NCBI GenBank assembly: GCA_030685235.1 | Contig: MU839086.1 | Location: forward strand, 556,055-620,054 | From: Copromyces sp. CBS 386.78 | Lineage: Eukaryota > Ascomycota > Sordariomycetes > Sordariales > Sordariaceae | DNA length: 64,000 bases | Reading direction: 5' to 3' | Shown here: positions 26,571 to 38,479 of the stretch, in pieces | Numbering within the stretch: the first letter of the stretch is position 1 | Layout: each line of letters opens with the position of its first letter | Program-made: the position numbers and the translations under genes | Notes under the pieces: model-generated | The model's database searches: none | The model's input: the letters and a program-made list of their open reading frames with translations, nothing else | Told to the model about the DNA's origin: nothing

Positions 26571-27652
26571 TGGATCCACATTATCCGCTAGTCTCAATAC
26601 TAGTTAAAACATCACCAATCTCAACACCAACTAAAACATCACCAAATCCAGCCTTATATCTCCCAAATTATATTATTATTAAAAATAATATTAAAACTAC
26701 CTCTAACCGCCTTTATAACCTCAAACTCCTATCTTTACTATCACCAACCTCCGATAGGGGGTACTATAGGGACGCCTATAATATAATAGTATATAAGGAC
26801 GCTTATATATCTCTACTAGTATCGTAAATTGTAAAAACCCTCTATTCGAATCCTATCTATAACTATTATTAATATTTTTCTCCATTTCTATCCATTTCTA
26901 TCTATTCTTACCCTTCTATTACCCTTCTATTACCCTCCTATTACCCTTATATTACTTCCTTACTTCCCTAGTACCTAAAATCTTATCCGGTTGGCGGTTA
27001 GCTATTGGCGCGGAGGGGGTCCTAACTAGGGGAGGAAATATAGGCACGTCGTAAAACGTACTATCTTTCGGGTCGCTATAAACGGGTACCTTATTACTAC
27101 GGCGGGGTATTTATAAGGCGATTCGATTAGGGTACGTAGAATAAGCTGTATTAAACTCTTTTTTTTTTTTTTTTTTAAAGTATTTTCTTACTTTATAACC
27201 TTTTAAAACGGATTGGGAGAAAGAGGGAAAAATCTAGAAGGGGAGGCGATTTTGTAGTATTAGCGGTAGTATTAGCAATAGTAATAAGGGTATTAACTTA
27301 ATAATAATTATTTGGAATTTTACGGCGGGAATTGGGATTATTAGTAATAATAATAAAGGTAGCGTTAACCTATTCCCCGTTTCTAATTCTACGGCGCTTA
27401 ATAGCCGGCTCGAAAATTTTGTAGACGGCCTCTTCCGCTATATCACTTTCAAAAATAATAGTCGAAGCGTAGAATTAGGCGGCCTAAAGGTTATTAATTT
27501 CAAGAAAGACGGCTATAATAATAATAACGGCGATAATAATTAATAAATAATTAGGGCAACGGTATTAATAGTTAATGGTTAATAAATAATAAAAGAGGAA
27601 AGAACGGGAATATAAATTTGAATAATAGGATTATATACAAACTACTATTAAT

Positions 27653-27730
27653 TAAATACTCCTTCTATTACTAAATACTCCTTCTATATACCGGATACTC
27701 CTTCTATATACTAAATACTCCTTCTATTAA
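27653..27730. repeat. Tandem repeat, about 20-bp unit x4
   Basis: Four head-to-tail copies of a unit like TAAATACTCCTTCTATATAC, differing by a few bases. They sit just downstream of the coding end of the Helitron relic. Confidence 0.75.
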
Positions 27731-27779
27731 TTGAAGGTAAAAGACTACTTATAGTCCAAACTTCCTAAATATATCCTTC

Positions 27780-30700
27780 AAAGCACTTATAAATTGGCTT
27801 CCTTTCAAATGCAATCTACTAATACTTTTACAAAATCTTCTACAAAGCCTTCCTAAACCTATACTTAATTTACTAAATCTAATTACACTACTTATTCTAC
27901 TTCTACCTAATATACTACTAACTCTACTACCGGACGGTCTTCTACGAAGTCTACTACTAAGTCTACTACCGGGAGGTCTACCACGGGGTCTACCGCACCT
28001 TCTACCCGGGGCCGGACTATTATTGAAATCGGAATCATTATCCGGGATATTACCGGGACTATAACCGACCGTACGTATACAGTTAAAAGCTGGGGGACTC
28101 TATTAACAACTACATACTAATAATAGCTAACCGGGTACTAATTGCTAATTTTGCCGTTTAGTAATATCGAAAGCTCGGTAGCGATATATCTAACTAGTTC
28201 TAATACGTAAGGAATCGAATTCGAATATTTCTTCAAATATTATACCCTATAAAGTACGTACACGAAAAATAGCTATATATAATAGCCCAGCTGCAAAGTC
28301 CTTCTTCGAAATATCGTATATAACTTTATTGAATATCTATCCCTATAACTTATATACTGTAATAGCATATATAATTGTAAGGGGGAATTAAATTCTAGTA
28401 TAATAAATAGCGCCTCGTTAAAACTCTCGAATAGACCGGAAGATAGGAACAACGTACTTATTAACGTCTAAATAGTTTTTAAAATAAGGAAATCCTCGAT
28501 AATTGGGAAAGTATACCAGAATAACGAAAGGGGGATTATTAGCTTCTAGGCTATAAAAGAATTAACTATTATATTATACTTTAAAAGTATTAATAATCAA
28601 TTTACTAAATATCATATCTTTAATAATCTATATCCTATACAATATTAATAATTATACTAATCGAACCGTTAATTAAGCCACCTTCAATCTAAAAATTCTC
28701 TATAAGCATAACTTTACTACTAATAACTAAGCTAAACCGGTTATACAAATTATTAGCATTAATATATAAAGCCGCTTTTATATTAGGAAGATCGTTAGTA
28801 ACTAAAACTATAAAGGCCGGGCTATTTAATACCTCTAAGTAAATAGAATTATATATATTAACTATAATATTAGTCGGGAAGATTCTTAATACTTCAGTAA
28901 ATTCCAGCTATTTAAGAATTAGTAATACTTATTAATGTATATTAATAAAAATTTAATAATAAAATATAATTTTAATTTACTTACTTACAACGGGTTAATA
29001 ATAATTCCTAATTAGTAATAAAAGGGATATTATTTCGTAAACCTTCGAATATATTATAAAATCTAGCTTAATTATTACCCTATTAACGGATAATTTATTT
29101 AAGCTTAATACTCCAATCGAAGGCAAAGTAGCAGGCACGGCTACCATATTAAATAAAGTCTAATTTCCCAACCTTTCGTTTATACCTTTACTCCTCTATT
29201 TCATTAGGAAGCCTATCCGCCTCATCGTTTCTAATTACTTCTAATAGGGTATTAGGATTATTAACGAACTACAAAGGTTCCTAATAATATAATACTTTCT
29301 ATCTAATAAGTAGAAATTAAAAGAAATCGCTAAATAGAAGAATATTAATACTACCAAACATCTTATACTAATTTTCAAGAAAGACCTATTGTAAACGCTT
29401 ATTAATAAAGTATATAATTCTTATCCCGAATATAAACTTCTCGTTAATAATAAAATATTTATACTATCGAAGGTCTCGTTAAATATTAAATAATTTATTA
29501 CCGTTAAAATTACTTAAAATACTAATACTGAATAGTAATTTAAATAGGGAATATAGAATATAACTATTAATATTATTAGCAATTACCCTAGTAAAAATAA
29601 TACCAACTACAAATTTAAATAAATCTTGAACTATAACTATCTTAATAAATTTATAAGATAATAGTCGGATAAAGTGAAATTTACTAAGAGAACGTCTTTT
29701 CGCACTGCCATAAAAGTCTTTTTACACTGTAGTAAAAAATGAAACTAGGTGTAACTTATCCAAGTAAAGGCTTATGTAAGTAAGAGTAGTATTGGAATTT
29801 TTCTTATTTCTTTCTCAATAATATAGTGCCTACGATTACATCGCAACGTTATTTCGCAGAGAGTTATAACTAAAAGGTAAAGATTTTAATAAAATTTATT
29901 CCTTTTTAATATTTCGTTTTAGAAAGACGCTAGAGGCTAGCTAAAAAAATCCTTGTAAATGCTGTTTTATAGAGTAAAAAATACCAAAAATTCTAACCCC
30001 ATTCTTATACCTCTTACTCTAAATTTGGCGAAGTTATGGAAATATGCCTTTTTGCCGACAGTGTAGGAAGACTTTTATAGCAGTGCGAAAAGACGTTCTC
30101 TTTACTAATATTGCCTTTACCATTAACTTAAAGAAGTAGCTACTCTAATTTCTAATTGTTAAAAATAGTTCGGTAATAATTAGTAAACAGGTTAAACACT
30201 ATACGTTACTCGTTATTAAAAATATTATATATACGCTACGTAATAAATTCTAGATTTAGAAGGTTGAAAGTATTCTTTCGTAACTTCTAATAATCCTTAG
30301 CTAAGGTAAGGAATTCCTAATACCGGGTAATATAATTTTAATACTAATTATAATCAATATTAATAAAGCGATATCCTAAAGCTAAACTAATATTATTATT
30401 ATTATTAATATAATAAGGTATATTTTTAGCTATATCCTCCTAACCCGGTTCATCTACTTCTAATTCTTAATTAGGCAGTTTAAAATCATCTTTAAACTCT
30501 ATAAACGGAAATTTACTATAATAATCATCTAGGTATTAATAACCTTTTTAATAGATTGCGAAGGCTTCCTAATATAAATCGTATTTAATACTATCAATTG
30601 TAAAAAGATCATCTAACCTTTAATAAGGGTAATAGAATATAAATTTAATACGGCAAAAACTTTACTTCTATTAATTCTCTTCGAATTTATAGATAGGAAA

Positions 30701-33700
30701 ATAATTGAGCATCCTTAATTTTGCGCAATTTATAAAAAGTCTTAACCGTAAACCGAACTCGAATCGGATAAAGAATTCGAAATAGGATATATTATTATAC
30801 ACATTTTAACGACCTATATACTTGTAATACGGGGATTTAATCTATTGTACTTCGCTAATTGCATTAATATAAATACTAGTAGTAAAATTATTATTATTAC
30901 TAAAGGCTTTATTTACTACTTCTACCGTAGTATTCTATCTTCTCCTTTCGGCCTAAAATAAATCTATATTAGGATTAATAATAATAATACCTCTATAGTT
31001 TTAATAACGATAGTCAACCTATATAATAATTCGAATACTTTCTTATAAAGGAAGGTCTATAAGGATATAATAAACTTCCTAAATAGACTAATCACGTTCA
31101 ATAATAACCTTATTTATAAACTTTATTACAAATTATTTAATTAATTATTTTAAATTAATATTGGGAATAATATTAGCAACGAATTATTCGTAAGTCCTTA
31201 TCCTCTTTTCAACCTTAAAGACGTATTTAGTAATATAATTGAACATAGTATTTATACTAGTATATAATTACACATTAATATTAACTATCTATCCCAATAT
31301 AATACCTAGATTATATTAATTGAGAACAGTATTATTACGCTTCGTATTAAAGAGCCAGAACCTAGGGTTAATATAGGTAATTAAAATAGGGTTATTATAA
31401 AATTTGTGGGAGAAATAAAAACGATAAACTTTACGTTCTAACTCTAAAAGATTAAGGTCTAAAATCTAGCGGTCGCCTAAGAGGGCTCGAACTTAATAGC
31501 GAATTCGAAGATAATATATATTACTATAAATATACCTCTACATACAATTAATTATATTTAAGAATTCCTAGGAAGTAGGCTTAATATCGTAATATAGCCT
31601 ATTTAATATATTTATACAATTAATATAATTTTGTAAGATTAAAATAAGGACTTCGGGAGGTATAGCCGGACTATAAACCGGACTATAAACCAGAGCCGGA
31701 ACTTCTTAAACCTCTTAATTTCCCGGCGGGGGATCATCTTTAACCGGATTTTCGGCTTAAACCTCTTAATTTTCCGGGGGGGCATCCAAAGTATTTTCGG
31801 CCTAAGGATTTTCGGGAGCCGGAATATTAGCATTCTAACTTCCAGGATTCTAATTTCGGGGACGGGCACTAAGAGGAAGTCCTTCTAAATCTTCATCTAA
31901 GCTAAAATAAACTTCTACTAACTATTTAACGCGATGAAATACTAAATTATATATTATAATATAATAACCCTATATTTCAACAAATTCCCGTCGAACCGTT
32001 AAATTACGAAGATTAAGCGTATTAATATTATCTACCCAATAAATACTATAAGTATACCCAATTCCTCGAATTTAGAACTCTAACCTCTACTAAAAATCGT
32101 CAAATTTAAACTTCGGAATTAAAATATATTCTTTAAAAAGCTCAAATCTCTTCTAAAAGTAATAAATAGTAATATAGGGGTTATTAAAGATATTTCTTTT
32201 TAAAATTATATAGTAGTTAACGTCGTTAAATATTAATTAACGATTATAGTCAAGTATATACTTTACTAAACTATCCTAATAATAATTAGTAATATTAAAT
32301 ATTATAAATATAGCCGGCATACCTAGGAAATTGACATATAATAATAAATCCTTAAATTTCTGGATTTAAAACGACCGAGTACCCCGAATTACTCTAGCAA
32401 ATCGAATAATAGAGTTGAGCAAAGTAATAGATTCTTTACTACGTGCCTCGAAATAATCTTTAAACCGATCTAGATTGGCGAAGGTTTTAATATCGAATTT
32501 AAAATAATTAATATAGTATACGCTTTTACTATTAACCTAGCTACGTATAATAGAATTAAAGATAATATAATAAAACCTTTTATACCGGGCAAATTGGCCA
32601 TTATCCTATCTTATTATATAACGAACCTATTTATCGAACTTTACAGCCCTCATCCTAAGATTAAGAAATTCAGCCCGGCTATAAAGAAATAATATTAGGA
32701 AAGCCCAAAATATAATAGACTAATTATAGCGGAATTCGTTAATAGGTTAATTTCGAAGGGGACCCTATTCAATATAAATATAAGGAGCGGGAGCCGGAGC
32801 CAGAACCGGAGCTAGAACCGGAACCGGAGTAAGAGCCGGAGCGGGAACCGGAACTTAATCGGCCGGAATTAGAGCTTAACTACTAGGTTATTATACTTCG
32901 GGAATTTAACCGGCCGGTTAGTTATTTAATAAATTTACAACCTATACCGGAGTAAAGTGAAGATTAAGCGCTTAAATTCCTCGAAGCTATACCCTCAATT
33001 AATTAATATCGTTTATTAACCTTCCTATAAAATCTAGTACTGCATTAACCTTAAACTTATTAACTTCTTCAAAAAATTTTCGTAGCCGTACTTTATTTAC
33101 TTTCTTAAACTCTTTAATATTAATATTATTAATTAGTATAATAGCAATGTTATTGAAGATGTTTCTATTTTCTAATAATTAATTAAAATATTCTTTAACA
33201 ATTTCGATATTGGCGTATCCAAAATAATTTTCTTTAAAGAATTAAAGCTATACTTCAATATTGTAGCGATTAACCTTAAAATCCCTTCGAATACGGCTAA
33301 TAATATATTTTTAATTTTAAATGTTTTGTAGTTTAATTAAAACGATATCGATTTCTTAAGGAAGTTTAAGTAGTTAACGATAGATATAAGAAACGTTTCG
33401 AAGAAAACTAATATAATAACCCTTATACTTATATTAAATATTACTATAAGTATAAATATTTATTAATAATAATATTAGTAAAGGAATTATATTAAAAGGG
33501 AAAGAATACTTATTAATAAAAATATAAACCTTTAAAATAAGTATTTCTTTAATAAGATCAAATTTTAGTAGTTAGGAAACGGGATTATTCTCGTCGAAAA
33601 TACTAAAGTCCATATCGTTTTTAATACTATAAAAGAATAAATTGTTAGGTTATAGGTTAGTATTTATACGGTAGTATTATTTATATATACTTTCACAATT

Positions 33701-35628
33701 AACCGTTATTTCGAATTACCTTTCCTTATACCGCTCGTAATATCGTATTTCTACTGTATCGAACTTCTTGTAAAAAGTAAAATTACGTTAGTAATCTAAT
33801 TCGGAGATTACTTTAGCAATTATATCGCTATTAAAAGTAGGATTGCGGTCAAATTTAATATTTCCCAAGCTAAGGAATTGAATATTAAGGGTTCGTTTTC
33901 GTAAAGGCCTTCTACCTAGTAGTCGACCTCTTTTTAGTATTTAAGGTTGAGATTATTCTAATTGGGTTTTAAGAGTGCTATACTCTTTAATGTAATTGTT
34001 AATATTAAATATAGTATTTATAGTATCTTAGGGGGTATCGAACAGGTTCCTTATTCGAAGAAGGCGGATAAAATTTAGAATACTGAAAAAATTGTTATTA
34101 CTTTACTAATCGCTAATATTATAAATATATTAATCGTCGTTATTATTATTAAAGTCTTCTTCGTTAATTTAATCCTAGTATAACCTATAATAATTATACT
34201 CAAAATTATACTTATCGAAGAAATTCCTCCTCTAATATTCTCGCTTATAGTAAATATAAACCTTCAATTTATTATAAATATTATAATTAGGAGTATTGTA
34301 AATATATATAATGTAAAAATTAATAATAAGGTTACGATTAATTAGCCGGCGAAGTTAATAATATACTAGGTAGATAAAATACGGTATATTGTTGTTATCG
34401 TTGGGATTAGGATTTTAGCCGATAATACTAGAAGTATTAAAATTATTATTTTAATTAAAGGTATTATTTTGCTGGCAATTAGGGTATATATTTATTTCCC
34501 TATAAAAAGGGTCGATATATTCTTTACGAAGCTATTTTTAATGGTAACGAATATAAAACTTATTTTAATACTAAATATTGGTATTAGGGATAAGAATATA
34601 AATAATATAGTAGGGTGAACTATTTAGGTAGTGGTTTTGAAAGTACTTAAGAAGGCCGCATATTTTGTAATAAAATAATTGAAGTTAAATTTAAGATTAG
34701 GATAAATTCGTAACCGTCTTTTGCAAACTAAAATATTAGCGTACAATAAAGATTGCTAAAAAAGGTATTAACGAAATATCTTCTTTTTTTTTACGTTTAC
34801 GTTATTGGTAATTTCGTTAAATCTCTTTAAATTTAGTTCGTATTCTAATAATTTCTTCGTTATCCTATAAAATCAAATATTAGTAATTAAATATTATTAT
34901 ATTAAGAAATAATAATTAAACTTAAGAATTTTTACCTTAATGTAAAAAATTAGGGGCGCTCAATATAAATTGTATAACTTTATCCTTAATCTACTAGAAT
35001 TTAGGTTTATATATTTTAAATTAATAAATCTTATATTATTAGGCTGGGGTTTATTAGGCCGAAGGTTATTAAACTTCTTATATAAGCCGTATAGCCGGTA
35101 ATCGAGTAGCTTATTTATTAATAGGGCATTATCTAACCTCCTTCTAAATACGTTAAATAGTATTATAGTTTTATTAAAATTCGCTTTTAATTTCTTTTCC
35201 TATTTATTATTCAAACTATTAATTAAATTGTTAATTTTAGGAATATTAGAATTAATATTGTTTTTAACGTTTACAAAATTATAATCGCCGTTATCCTTAT
35301 TATTAACCGATATATTAAATTAATTATCGAACCTATTATAGTTAAATACCTTCTTATTATTATTATCGTTGCTTAGCTTCAAACTCTTTATATATTATAA
35401 TTTAACGCCCTCTACCTTATTATTATTATTAACGTTCAAATTCTATTAATTCTTGGGTGGATATTTCGATATCTTCGCTCTCGAATCGTTATTGGCGTAG
35501 ATCGAAATAGGGGAAAGCCGGAATTTAGAAAGCTAAAATTTAAAAAGCCGGAGCCGGAACCGATATTTAAAAAGCCGGGCGTTATAATACTAGAATTAGA
35601 GCCGGTATTTAGGGGTTTTAAGCGGCAT
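27780..35628 (-). pseudogene. Helitron replicase-helicase (HUH Rep + PIF1-like), inactivated by RIP
   Basis: Reading the minus strand and treating TAG/TAA as mutated CAG/CAA/TGG gives one long relic frame, possibly starting at ATG 35628. Order: an Asp/Asn-rich N-terminal region (35.4-34.9 kb); a Pro/Ala/Val-rich linker (32.89-32.78 kb); a Helitron-like N domain ending in the HUH site, where G-H-T-H-G now reads GYTYS (about 32,065-32,041); an acidic/Pro linker (31.9-31.65 kb); and the Rep tail with NYITKYVFK (two tyrosines, about 31,245-31,205) and ERDxSxxEV (about 31,100-31,075). The PIF1-like helicase begins near 30.2 kb with EQRIVFNLF. Its Walker A site (GKGNISK, from GKGGTGK) is split by an insertion at 29,688-30,100. 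Later motifs are IINEK (DEK), FPLTIIYAITVYK (about 28.39-28.34 kb) and a terminal SRVRTL near 28.25 kb. The C-terminal tail carries an AT-hook-like GRPRGRPPGS. Motif order and spacing leave little doubt about the class; the exact ends are uncertain. Confidence 0.88.
29688..30100. mobile_element. 413-bp non-coding inverted-repeat element (MITE, hAT-like by 8-bp TSD)
   Basis: Terminal inverted repeats of about 43 bp begin GAGAACGTCTTTTCGCACTG and differ at only three positions, all C/T. The element is flanked by a perfect 8-bp target duplication TTTACTAA (29,680-29,687 and 30,101-30,108). It holds no ORF of note. The 8-bp duplication fits hAT-type transposition, though the ends do not start with the common CAG. 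It is far less RIP-mutated than the surrounding Helitron: CpA and TpG survive within it. That suggests it inserted after most RIP or escaped by being near the length threshold. It splits the Helitron helicase Walker A site. Confidence 0.9.
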
Positions 35629-36708
35629 TACGAAATTTTTAAGGAATTGGTAGACGTTAATTACGTTTAACGTAGCTTTCCTTTAATAAAAATAGCAGGG
35701 TATCTATTAAAAGTCTTTTACTATTAATAAAGGTAAATAAGATATTAGAAGTAAGTAATTTAATTGATAATAATACTTTTTGCCTCTAAATCTTCTATTT
35801 CTAAATATCGGTCTAAAAAATAATATTAATTATTTAAATTAATAATTAGCTAACTAGTTAAATAATATATTTAAATTGTACCCGTAACCCTCCGCGGCCT
35901 AGATTTTAACCTTCGAAAGTACTATTCACCCGTAAGTAATAGAACGATGCGGTATATTAAAACTCTATATAAGATTTATACTTTTAAAGGATTTACCGTT
36001 AAATAAATAATATTAATTAGTTAGTTAACTAATTAATTAAAAGGAAGGGTAGAATAGAAAGGAAATACTAAAAGGAAATAGGATTTACGGCTTTTTAATG
36101 ATAAATATCGTATATTACTATAAATTTATTAAGAATTCTCTTACCAATAAATACTTTTATTAATTTAGTCTTATAGTATAACCAATACTTTCGAATCTAC
36201 TCTTAATTTTAATTATATTCTTAATTGCTAAGAGGCGGCTATTAATTAGAATCCATTTTAATTAATTAACTATTTAAACGAATAACTGAAGTTTAATTAA
36301 TTAAATACAAGACTAAATCGTAGTATTTTAGCTAATAAATAGAAAGAATATAAGTTAAAAAATTAAAAAGAAATAGGATAATAACGTTGCTCTTCCAACT
36401 TCAACCAAATAAACTTTATACCGATATATTAATATTAATATTTTTGTCCGGCCACTCTAAAAGAAAAATATTAGTAGAGGAACCGGTAAATAGTAAAGAA
36501 AAGGCAACTAACTTTTAAAGTAGGATTCTAGCTATCTAATACGATACGTTAGATTCTTATTCTAAGTTTTAATATAGTCGAAATTTACTTTTACAATTAT
36601 AGGAGGGAATATTTTTTTTCTCGCCGCGATAGCTATCTAATATAATATACCGCCGCGGGTTTGCGTTAATAAGATTGAAAACGCCAGTTGGTATAGATAT
36701 TAACTAAG

Positions 36709-36771
36709 AATAGTAATAATATTAATTAAAAATAGTAATAATATTAATTAAAATTAGTAATAATATTAATA
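36709..36771. repeat. Tandem repeat, 22-bp unit x3
   Basis: Three copies of AATAGTAATAATATTAATTA plus two bases, nearly identical, in the AT-rich region upstream (on the Helitron strand) of the replicase relic. Confidence 0.75.
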
Positions 36772-38262
36772 TAATTGTTAATTTCGTTATTCGTCGCCTA
36801 TATAAAAGAAAAGAAGTTAGTAAATAAAAAGGATAAATAGGAGGAAGGGGAAGGGGGATTTACTGGGTTAATACCCTTTTGGTATTATTAGTACTTCGGT
36901 AATAATAGACTTTGACTTTCTTATTCCCTATTATTAATAATAAGGTTAGTGGGCGAAAGTAGAAGGGAGGTAAAGGGAAGGGAATGATATACGATAAGAA
37001 GAGGACTAATCTGAGGGTATAATTACCTAAGATCTAAACGTTAATTTTAATTACTTCCGGGTTTTTAATAATCTACTAAAAGATTTTAAAGATTAAAGTA
37101 AATTGATTTTAAAAGGAGGTTATATAATAAAGGGGAGAAAGTTTAAAAAATAGGAAAGGGGGGGAGGGGGATTTTTATGCTTTTTTAGGAGGAAGTTAAT
37201 AGGTGCTAGAAATTTCTTAACGGTCTAGTTACTAAGGAAATTCTAGGTAGGTCTAGCGGTAATAATGTAATTATTATTGTAATTGCGATTATTTATTTAA
37301 AGTAAATAGGCAGTATTAATATTAAGGGGGAAAGGATGAAAGTTGGTAAAGGTAGTAGTAATAGTAGTAATAATTGCGATTATTTTAGTAATATTAAAAA
37401 ATAGAAGGTAATATTCTTAAGGTAGCGGTCGTACGCCTTCCTTAATATATAAACGTAAGGTAATACGCGCGCACCTCGGTAAAACCCGAATAAACAATAG
37501 CGTAATCGTTTAAAGGCTTAAAATTAATAAATCTTAAAAATTCGAAATGATTTTTAATATTGCGATAGAAATATAATAATAAAAGAAATAGTATTATTAA
37601 TATTAATATTTATATTAATTAAATTAAAAGATGGAAAGTATAAAAGGTATTTATATAATGTCTTATCGGCTTATTGGCGTTAGCTAATTGCCGCGAAAGG
37701 GAATTACTAGTAAACTGGGATAGCGAATTGCCGGGAGAACTAGATTTCCGGCAATGTACGGGGGATTTAAATACGTAAACCGAATTACGGTTACAGGACT
37801 ATAATTGCAAACATTCTACGCGACTACGGTCGTAAATATATAGAAAACGACGTTTGCGGCACAACTACGACCCTATTTCAACGAATATTTACGTATAAAA
37901 CGGGATATATAATAAAATAATTACGATGCGTACAATAGTAAATTTTTTATATAGAGGATTATTGTTATTATTGAATAATATTATTATAAAGCGATATAAA
38001 ATAGCTGATTTGAGTCTATATGTACGGGCCTCCCGAATTTGGTAATTCGATAGAATTTCCTAATCGGGAACATAGGCTCCGCAATTATTTGCACTCGGAT
38101 TACTATAGATAGAACCGCCGTTCCTTCCGTCGCTTCGTAGTGGGCCTACGGACTACGACCTCTAGTACGGATCCAATTGTGGCACCCTGGGGGTGGGCCC
38201 GACGACGAAGCTTTGGTGACAGAGTGGGCGTTTCAATAATCGTCGCTTGTGTCCCAAATTCT

Positions 38263-38428
38263 TGTCAGAAATGAGGATGCACAGGGGTAGTGCTTATATA
38301 ACTTAGCGGGTCTAATATATTGCATTAACCAGATTTTCTATAAGGGATTTCTAGGCATACAGAACTCAATATAATACACAATCTTCTCCCTACTTCCAGA
38401 ATACCCCTACACATACTCATATTCTATA
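38263..38428 (+). repeat. 5' LTR of the copia element
   Basis: 166 bp, starting TGTCAGAAATGAGG. It is alignable along its whole length with 43,981-44,146; most differences are C/T or G/A, as RIP predicts. Confidence 0.93.
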
Positions 38429-38479
38429 ATTAAAAGTCTTATACGAATTATCACCGATTATAGTAAACCGAATAAAATA

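Larger units (their letters stand above)
26571..38262. repeat. RIP-mutated AT-rich island, left part (Helitron and flanks)
   Basis: Composition becomes very AT-rich with TpA far commoner than CpA/TpG, and almost no long ORF survives. This is the pattern left by repeat-induced point mutation. Most of the block is explained by a minus-strand Helitron relic (27,780-35,628) and one inserted inverted-repeat element. Left over are 26,571-27,780 and 35,629-38,262. The first has an 18-20 nt T run near 27,157. The second is AT-rich with one 22-bp tandem repeat and becomes less mutated after about 38,000. These probably include the Helitron ends, but I could not fix the termini. Confidence 0.85.

Noticed and set aside
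27157..27177. T run as the poly(A) tail of a minus-strand LINE
   Set aside because: The adjacent minus-strand relic is a Helitron by its motifs, not a LINE. No reverse transcriptase was found next to the run, and homopolymers are common in AT-rich DNA.
31639..31869. 76-codon minus-strand ORF
   Set aside because: It is a shadow frame; the genuine Helitron frame in this interval is another minus-strand frame with an acidic, proline-rich linker.
26571..38262. Centromere or telomere-proximal repeat
   Set aside because: The AT-rich block is explained by individual elements with defined ends, is bounded by ordinary genes, and has no TTAGGG arrays.
37400..38262. Exact Helitron termini (5' TC, 3' CTRR with hairpin)
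   Set aside because: Candidate TCTATAGTA and CTAG words exist on the minus strand, but RIP has blurred the hairpin and I could not choose one position with evidence.
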